Positions 58,745 through 64,000 of a stretch of 64,000 bases of DNA are shown piece by piece. The stretch is taken from contig NZ_LOHF01000026.1 of NCBI RefSeq assembly GCF_002158995.1, positions 11,995-75,994 of the forward strand, given 5' to 3'. The position numbers and the translations under genes were made by a program. The first letter of the stretch is position 1; every line of letters starts with the position of its first letter. Origin of the DNA: Pseudomonas caspiana (GTDB taxonomy: Bacteria > Pseudomonadota > Gammaproteobacteria > Pseudomonadales > Pseudomonadaceae). Under the pieces are notes generated by a model. That model saw only the letters and a list, made by a program, of their open reading frames with translations, was not told the DNA's origin and ran no database searches.

Positions 58745-59062
58745 TCAGGCCAGTGAGGCTGCGCCAATCTCAGTCAGCCCACTGATGATGTGCTGGGTGT
58801 ACGGAAACGCCGGATCCTCATCCAGCACCCGCTCCGACACTAACAGCCCCTCCTTCACTAAAACGTCCACAGCGACTACACAATCGGCGATAGCCGGGAT
58901 GCGCGCATAGGCGCGAATCAGCCGGGTGTAAATCTGCCCGAACGTTAACTTTGTGGCTCCCTCGCCATTGAGCACACGAACGGCGCCCAGGACAGCGAGG
59001 TCAACCGCATATCTGGGGTCAATGGACAGCGGTTTGGAGGGGTTTTCCAAGTGTGACGGCAT
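58745..59062 (-). CDS. Hypothetical protein
   Basis: 105 residues: KPLSIDPRYAVDLAVLGAVR, VLNGEGATKLTFGQIYTRLI, RAYARIPAIADCVVAVDVLV. Start at 59062 is favoured by the conserved-looking sequence after it; no strong ribosome site. It is convergent with the hybrid kinase, 22 bp apart. A small winged-helix-like fold is possible. No family is recognised. Confidence 0.55.
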   Translation of the reverse strand: MPSHLENPSKPLSIDPRYAVDLAVLGAVRVLNGEGATKLTFGQIYTRLIRAYARIPAIADCVVAVDVLVKEGLLVSERVLDEDPAFPYTQHIISGLTEIGAASLA

Positions 59063-59617
59063 AAGCGAAGCAACTAAGAATAGGTCGAGAAAAGACAATC
59101 CTGCGCTATAACGTAAAAACAATAACGCACTAATAATTACACGCGCACTGAACCGCGAAATAAAAAGGTATCAACACTGTATTTGGCAGTTATTCAATTT
59201 AGCCGCAGGCGCGACATAGCCTGTTTATTGCAAAGATATTTAAACAGGTAAGAGCCGTATAAAAACTACCAACTATCAGCAATACGCAGAGCTTATCAGA
59301 AGCATAAACCTAACTGCAATTAGGTTTATCAAAAAGCAATATAACACTTCAATTCCAACCTATTACCAGCATAAAAACCCAATTTAAATCTAATAAATAG
59401 CATAAATCACCAATTTTACTGCTTTAAATCACTAGAACCCTTCAAAAAGACTCAAAAAAACCTCTACCAGGGCAATATGCCATCATTTAATTAAACACTG
59501 CAGCCAAATATCCTCTCAACCTGTGAACTTTTAGTCCTGACGCTTGACTTAACATCCGGCTGATCGCCGCAACCGCTTTCACTTATAGTTTCTAAACCAT
59601 TAATCGAGATTTAATCG
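59063..59617. other. AT-rich intergenic region
   Basis: 555 bp without a supported gene, unusually AT-rich for this genome, especially 59,225-59,480. It holds the promoter of the small secreted protein/beta-glucosidase pair and is a likely site for nucleoid proteins such as MvaT or IHF. TTTATAGTTTCTAAACC near 59,582 is AT-rich but has no clear promoter pair. Confidence 0.5.
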
Positions 59618-59872
59618 ATGACCAGACCCATGCTGTCTGTTTTCAGCGCAGTGCTGCTCTGCGCCCACAGTTTGTCCGCGCTCGCGGCTGACTCTGCTTC
59701 TGCGACCAATACTGCAACTTCCACAGAACAAGTTCGCGTACAGGTCGAGGCAAAGCGCGACCAACTGACCGGGGTTGCCAACGTCAGTACCTCCGCATCA
59801 AAGGGCCCTTCTACCGTGCTCGATGCACCGGTGGTCACTGATGACGCTCCCGCACAGGCGCAACGTCCATGA
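59618..59872 (+). CDS. Small secreted Ser/Thr/Ala-rich protein
   Basis: 84 residues. The signal peptide (MLSVFSAVLLCAHSLSALA) ends at ALA. The mature part is disordered-looking (TNTATSTEQVRVQVEAKRDQ, STSASKGPSTVLDAPVVTDD). Its stop overlaps the beta-glucosidase ATG by 4 bp, so the two are coupled. Function unknown; an export partner or a leader for the enzyme is possible. Confidence 0.65.
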   Translation: MTRPMLSVFSAVLLCAHSLSALAADSASATNTATSTEQVRVQVEAKRDQLTGVANVSTSASKGPSTVLDAPVVTDDAPAQAQRP

Positions 59873-62613
59873 ACCCACCTGACCACTCGACTATCGCCTC
59901 TGCCAAAAGGACACTTGCCGTGTCAGCGTTCAAACACACTCTGGGCCTGAGCCTGCTGACCTTCAGCATCCTGCAAGCCAACCTCGCTCTTGCAGCGGTT
60001 ACACCAGCCACCGGTAACGACGTTGAAGCCCGTGTCAGTTCGATCCTTGACAACATGAGCCAATCCGAGAAGATCAACTTCACCCGGGTCAACGACGGAC
60101 ACATGATTCCGCCGCTGCTCAAGTGGGGTATCAAAGGCACCACGGCGTATGACTCGTCCATGGGCGTGCACGTCAACAACGCCACCTTCGGTGCGCAGTA
60201 CCCTTCGCAGTCTGCCCTCGCCGCGACCTGGAGCATCAACCGCGCCAAAGAGTTCGGCCTGGCCATCGCCTACGAAACCCGCATCTCGGGCGGTCAGCAA
60301 ATGCTGTCGCCGGGCGTCAACCTGTACCGCACGCCGTACAACGGTCGTTCAGCCGAATACATGAGCGGTGAAGATCCATTCTTGGGTGCCGTGCTGGCTC
60401 CAGCGGTGGTCAACGCCATTCAGGCGCAAGGCATCCAGGCCAGCGGCAAGCACTACCTGGCCAACGAACAGGAAGCCAATCGTCAGGCGGTGAACGTCAT
60501 TGCTGACGAACGCACCCTGCGCGAGCTATATCTGCCAGGCTTCGAGTCGATGGTGAAAAACTCCAACGTCGCCTCGATCATGTGCGGCTTCAACAAAATC
60601 AACGGTGACTACGCCTGCGAAAACCATCACCTGATTACTGAAGTGCTCAAAGGTGAATGGGGTTATCAAGGCACCGTGATCAGTGACTTCAACGCCATTC
60701 ACGATGCGTTCAAGGGTGCCTGGGCAGGTACCGACATCGACATGCCATCGGGTCTGCAATTCACCGAAGCCAACCTGCTGCCGTATCTCTGGAGCGGCCA
60801 ACTGACCCAGAACGTCATCGATGACAAGGTCAAACGCAACCTGCGCGCCATCGTCAGCTACGACTTCCAGGAAAACCTCAACACCGCGAAGACTCTGGAC
60901 CACCCGGAGTACGGCGCACGCGCAGCATTGAACACCGCTCGTGAGTCCATCGTGTTGTTGCGCAACGAAAAAACCACCGAAGGCAAGCCGCTGCTGCCAC
61001 TGGCCAAAACCGCCAAAATCGCAGTGATCGGTGACTGGGCACACGAAGCACCGGCATCGCCATTCGGTACCGCCAACTCGCCGCCCAACAGCTACGTCAC
61101 CGAACTGAGCGGTTTGCAGCAACTGGCGTCGAGCAGCTCGAATGTCACTTATCTGTCCGAGCTGAGCCTGAACCCGAAATCCGCAGCCTGGTACCAGCCT
61201 GCCACGGGTAGCAACGGTGTGAACAACTCTGGCGTGAAAGCCGAGTACTTCTCCAACACCAGTTTTTCGGGCAGCCCGAGCGTGACCCGTGTCGAACCGG
61301 GCGTGAACCTCAACTGGACCACCGGCACCAACGAAACCAATGCGGGCACCACCGCCGTATCCGGTTTCAGCCCTTCAGCGGGTGCGTTCTCGGCTCGCTT
61401 TACGGCGAACATCAAGCCGACGGTTTCCGGCGCCCACGTGTTCAAGGTGCGTGCAGACGGTCCTTACAAACTGTGGGTCAATGATGAGCTGGTGTTGCAG
61501 AGCGACGGCGTGCCGTACTCTTCCGACGTCGTGAACGCCATGACCACCTCCGGCAAAACCGCAGCGCTGGTGGCAGGCAAGTCGTACTCCGTGAAGCTTG
61601 AATACCAGCGCGTGCAGGGCAACTTCATCCCGGCACTGGGTGGTGTTACCGGCGTGCAGATGAGCTGGGCATCCCTGCGTCCGCCGAAAGATCTGTCGAA
61701 ATACGACGCGGTAGTCGTCGCCACCGGCTCCAACTACGAGCACGAAGGCGAAGGTTCCGACCACGGTTTCGAACTGCCCGACCAACAGGCTGAACTGATC
61801 AGTTTTGTGGCCCGCGCCAACCCCAACACCATCGTGGTCATGCACGGCGGCGGTGTTGCAGACATGCAGCCTTGGGCGAACAAAGTCGGCGCCACCCTGC
61901 AAGCCTGGTTCCCGGGTCAGCAAGGCGGTCAGGCACTGGCCGAGATCCTGTATGGCAAGGTCAACCCTTCGGGCAAACTGCCGATCAGCATCGACAAGAA
62001 AATCGAAGATAACCCGAGCTATGCGTCCTATCCGGACCCGGCGGCTTACCGTGGCGACAATGCGCTGACCGAAATGACCTACAGCGAAGGCTTGTACATG
62101 GGCTATCGCGGTTATGACAAGAAACACGCAAAACCGCTCTACCCGTTCGGCTACGGTCTGTCGTACACCACGTTTGGTTATAGCGATCTGAAATTGTCGA
62201 CCAATGTCCTGAGCCCTGGCGCGACCATCGACGTGAAGTTCACCCTGACCAACACTGGCGACAAGGCTGGTTTCGAAGTGGCACAACTGTACGTGCAACC
62301 GGTGAAACCTGCGGTTGACCGTCCGGAGAAAGAACTCAAAGGCTTCACCAAGGTGTACCTGCAACCGGGCGAAAGCAAGACTGTCAGCATTCCGATCGAT
62401 TCGCGCTCCCTGGCGTACTACGTCGACAAGACCGCAAGCTGGGATGTGGACGCTGGCAAGTTCAAGATCCTCGTGGGTTCCGACTCAGAGAATCTGACCC
62501 TCAACCGCACCTTGACCACGCTGTTCCCGGAACACCTGACCACCCGAGACAGCAACCCGCTGCCATTGCCACTGCGCAAGGCCGTGCAGGTTAACGCCGC
62601 ACAGACCTACTAA
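59869..62613 (+). CDS. Secreted GH3 beta-glucosidase with PA14 domain
   Basis: 914 residues. A long N-terminal region with a signal peptide (LGLSLLTFSILQANLALA, about 26-43) precedes a GH3 catalytic domain: HYLANEQEANRQAVNVIADE, and TVISDFNAIHD with the nucleophile Asp (about residue 272). A PA14 domain is at about 445-600 (GVKAEYFSNTSFSGSP, FSARFTANIKPTVSGAHVFKV). A C-terminal FnIII-like domain (TNTGDKAGFEVAQLYVQPVK) follows. It cleaves terminal beta-glucosides in the periplasm or outside; PA14 may bind sugars. Coupled to the small secreted protein gene. Confidence 0.9.
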   Translation: MNPPDHSTIASAKRTLAVSAFKHTLGLSLLTFSILQANLALAAVTPATGNDVEARVSSILDNMSQSEKINFTRVNDGHMIPPLLKWGIKGTTAYDSSMGVHVNNATFGAQYPSQSALAATWSINRAKEFGLAIAYETRISGGQQMLSPGVNLYRTPYNGRSAEYMSGEDPFLGAVLAPAVVNAIQAQGIQASGKHYLANEQEANRQAVNVIADERTLRELYLPGFESMVKNSNVASIMCGFNKINGDYACENHHLITEVLKGEWGYQGTVISDFNAIHDAFKGAWAGTDIDMPSGLQFTEANLLPYLWSGQLTQNVIDDKVKRNLRAIVSYDFQENLNTAKTLDHPEYGARAALNTARESIVLLRNEKTTEGKPLLPLAKTAKIAVIGDWAHEAPASPFGTANSPPNSYVTELSGLQQLASSSSNVTYLSELSLNPKSAAWYQPATGSNGVNNSGVKAEYFSNTSFSGSPSVTRVEPGVNLNWTTGTNETNAGTTAVSGFSPSAGAFSARFTANIKPTVSGAHVFKVRADGPYKLWVNDELVLQSDGVPYSSDVVNAMTTSGKTAALVAGKSYSVKLEYQRVQGNFIPALGGVTGVQMSWASLRPPKDLSKYDAVVVATGSNYEHEGEGSDHGFELPDQQAELISFVARANPNTIVVMHGGGVADMQPWANKVGATLQAWFPGQQGGQALAEILYGKVNPSGKLPISIDKKIEDNPSYASYPDPAAYRGDNALTEMTYSEGLYMGYRGYDKKHAKPLYPFGYGLSYTTFGYSDLKLSTNVLSPGATIDVKFTLTNTGDKAGFEVAQLYVQPVKPAVDRPEKELKGFTKVYLQPGESKTVSIPIDSRSLAYYVDKTASWDVDAGKFKILVGSDSENLTLNRTLTTLFPEHLTTRDSNPLPLPLRKAVQVNAAQTY

Positions 62614-62620
62614 GCGTCAC

Positions 62621-62648
62621 TATTCAGGCTCAAGGATGAGCCTGAATA
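62621..62648. terminator. Hairpin between convergent genes
   Basis: TATTCAGGCTCA (62621-62632) pairs perfectly with TGAGCCTGAATA (62637-62648). It overlaps the 3' end of the tetR gene and follows the beta-glucosidase gene by 8 bp. No long T run, so it may act as a stem only or as a weak bidirectional terminator. Confidence 0.6.
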
Positions 62649-63280
62649 TCCTTCCCCAAACGCTTCAAATAGATGTCGAACACCGCCATTACGTCCACTT
62701 CTTCAGGGCTTCTCAGCCACTGAATCTGCAAGCCATCCATGACCGAAAAAATCTCCTGGGCCATGGCCTTGATGTCGATATCCGCGCGAATTTCCCCAGC
62801 CTCTATCAACGCCGTCAAGTGACCGCGAGCGTGATCGTGGGTGAGATGAAACCGTTCCTTGTGCCAGGAACACGCCGGGTGTGCGTGCGACAGGCTCTCG
62901 GTGTTCATCACCATTGATGCCTGACATTCGGCAGCGTCCTCGATACTGAAACCCATGCTCAACCTCAAGAATTTGAGGAAGCCAGTCAGTGTCAATTCGG
63001 TCGTGAGATCGCGAAACCGTGAGGTCACCCGTTGATCGCGGCGCTCCAGCAGAGCAGCGAGCAACGCTTCTTTGTTCGGGAAGTGATGCAGCAAGCCTAC
63101 AGTGGTAATGCCGGCAAGCGCTGCGACGTCGCGCATCGACGCGCTGGAGTAACCATCCCTGGCGAAAATAACCGTGGCGGCGTCCAGCAAGGCCGTTCTG
63201 CGCATCTCGCCCTTCGGGGCCCGTCGGCGCTTTGGCGCAAGCTCTTCGCCTGATTCATTCCCTGATTCGTCAACTGACAT
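62630..63280 (-). CDS. TetR-family transcriptional regulator
   Basis: 216 residues. N-terminal TetR helix-turn-helix: RRTALLDAATVIFARDGYSS, RDVAALAGITTVGLLHHFPN. The C-terminal ligand domain contains SMGFSIEDAAECQASMVMNT. The first 25 residues are basic and polar. It is convergent with the beta-glucosidase gene, 17 bp apart, and 22 bp downstream of a MATE pump gene on the same strand, so the pump is a possible target. Confidence 0.88.
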   Translation of the reverse strand: MSVDESGNESGEELAPKRRRAPKGEMRRTALLDAATVIFARDGYSSASMRDVAALAGITTVGLLHHFPNKEALLAALLERRDQRVTSRFRDLTTELTLTGFLKFLRLSMGFSIEDAAECQASMVMNTESLSHAHPACSWHKERFHLTHDHARGHLTALIEAGEIRADIDIKAMAQEIFSVMDGLQIQWLRSPEEVDVMAVFDIYLKRLGKDIQAHP

Positions 63281-63302
63281 AAAAATCCGATAACAGCTTC
63301 AT

Positions 63303-64000
63303 TCAAATTGACCCGGCACTCGCTGGCTGGGCTCTACGTGTAAAAAACCGCTTGGCAGTGATAGACGCGACACAGGTCGATATCAATGCAATCACCGCGT
63401 TGCCGGTAAACATACCGGGCATCGCCCCGCTGCTACCAAACAAGTGCGTGGCGCCGTACACGAACGGTACAGTACCGGCCGTTGAGCGAAGCCAGGCGAA
63501 CACCGCAATCAGCCATGGCCGCTGCATCGTAACGAACACAGCGATCGAGACGAAATCCAGACCGATGAGTACCCATAAACCACCACCCACCTGGCAGAAC
63601 GCGAGAAACAGCGCTCGACCTTCACCCTCTAACCCGTAGAAGTCAGCAATGCTCCCGCACGCCAGCAGCAAGACGCCCCAGACAAACAGGCCGTAAACCA
63701 CGACCAGCTTGCGCGTAAAGACGATGGCCGAGCGGGTCCGCTGATTCAGATGGGCACCGATATTCTGCCCCAGCACCGGCGCCAAGGCACTCGGCAGTGC
63801 AAAAAAAGCACAGTAGGAAAACTGCAGGACCCGGTCTAGAACTGCCATCGCCGCCAAAGCCGATGTGCCGAAAGTGGCCACGGTCGAGACAAGATACGCC
63901 AACCCCACCGGCGTCGCCAAATTGCCGACCATGGCAGGCAAGGCAACCTTGAACGTTCGCCTGACATGCATGCGCAGCAGTTTAAGCTTGATGGACAGCG
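63303..64000 (-). CDS. MATE-family efflux pump (partial)
   Basis: The C-terminal part of a MATE transporter, cut by the right edge; the visible in-frame ATG at 63971 is internal. Membrane helices include TFKVALPAMVGNLATPVGLA, FGTSALAAMAVLDRVLQFSY, and LVVVYGLFVWGVLLLACGSI. The MATE repeat pattern is RTFKVALPAMVGNL with ALAPVLGQNIGAHLNQR. It exports drugs or organic cations by sodium or proton exchange. Next to the tetR gene on the same strand. Confidence 0.85.
   Translation of the reverse strand, partial: LSIKLKLLRMHVRRTFKVALPAMVGNLATPVGLAYLVSTVATFGTSALAAMAVLDRVLQFSYCAFFALPSALAPVLGQNIGAHLNQRTRSAIVFTRKLVVVYGLFVWGVLLLACGSIADFYGLEGEGRALFLAFCQVGGGLWVLIGLDFVSIAVFVTMQRPWLIAVFAWLRSTAGTVPFVYGATHLFGSSGAMPGMFTGNAVIALISTCVASITAKRFFTRRAQPASAGSI

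Noticed and set aside
60526..62364. Long minus-strand frames inside the beta-glucosidase gene
   Set aside because: They mirror the codon bias of the real plus-strand GH3 gene, lack ribosome sites and give His/Val-rich, non-family sequences.

Overview
The window is a Pseudomonas chromosome, most likely of the P. syringae group. The evidence is the gene content: two bacteriophytochromes, an EhuBCDA-type uptake system, a RulA/UmuD-like gene behind a LexA box, PA2778-type and DUF1654-type proteins typical of the genus, and rRNA-type BoxA and tRNA sequences of Pseudomonas type. Species level is an inference.

Positions 1 to about 19,820 are one end of a lambda-like prophage inserted at the 3' end of tRNA-Val(GAC); it continues beyond the left edge. 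It is laid out like lambda. A divergent switch at 6,651-6,720 separates cI (plus strand) from cro, cII, an O-like gene with iteron-like repeats, a DnaB helicase, small genes, a YbcO-type nuclease, a second tyrosine recombinase and a Q-position gene (all minus strand). Downstream of cI, in the place of lambda rexAB, lie two unknown genes, one for a membrane protein. Next come a DUF1654 gene under a LexA box, and a second operator/promoter (9,340-9,381) that starts a rightward operon with an rRNA-type BoxA. That operon holds two CsrA-like genes in a tandem duplication, a structured RNA candidate, DUF2303 and DUF2786 genes and, at its end, xis and int. Cargo on the opposite strand (an AAA+ ATPase, a DUF4145 protein, two paralogous 71-residue proteins, a 30-residue membrane peptide) sits between dispersed 15-20 bp repeats.

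Positions 19,900-37,900 are mostly ordinary chromosome: a PuuB-like oxidoreductase, TerC, NhaR, YceH, a shikimate dehydrogenase-like protein, PbpG, two aldehyde dehydrogenases (one GapN-like), an EamA transporter, a cupin and a first bacteriophytochrome kinase. A PA2778-like lipoprotein here appears to have lost its catalytic residues.

At 38,031 a tRNA-Asn is followed by a scar of an integrative conjugative element: a broken parA next to two genes of the TIGR03745/TIGR03750 conjugation families. Then come a delta-60/RTX repeat protein, the Ehu operon, an orphan umuD/rulA without umuC, an Old Yellow Enzyme divergent from an HxlR regulator, and a large secreted protein.

Positions 51,000-64,000 hold an MFS exporter, a hydratase, a second bacteriophytochrome in an apparent operon with a response regulator and a hybrid kinase, a secreted GH3 beta-glucosidase with a PA14 domain paired with a small secreted protein, a TetR regulator and a MATE pump cut by the right edge.

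The most unusual material is in the prophage: the LexA-controlled DUF1654 gene beside the operators, the twin csrA genes whose leaders carry covarying hairpins and GGAUG motifs, and a 157-nt region closed by a helix of about 24 bp that pairs best as plus-strand RNA.
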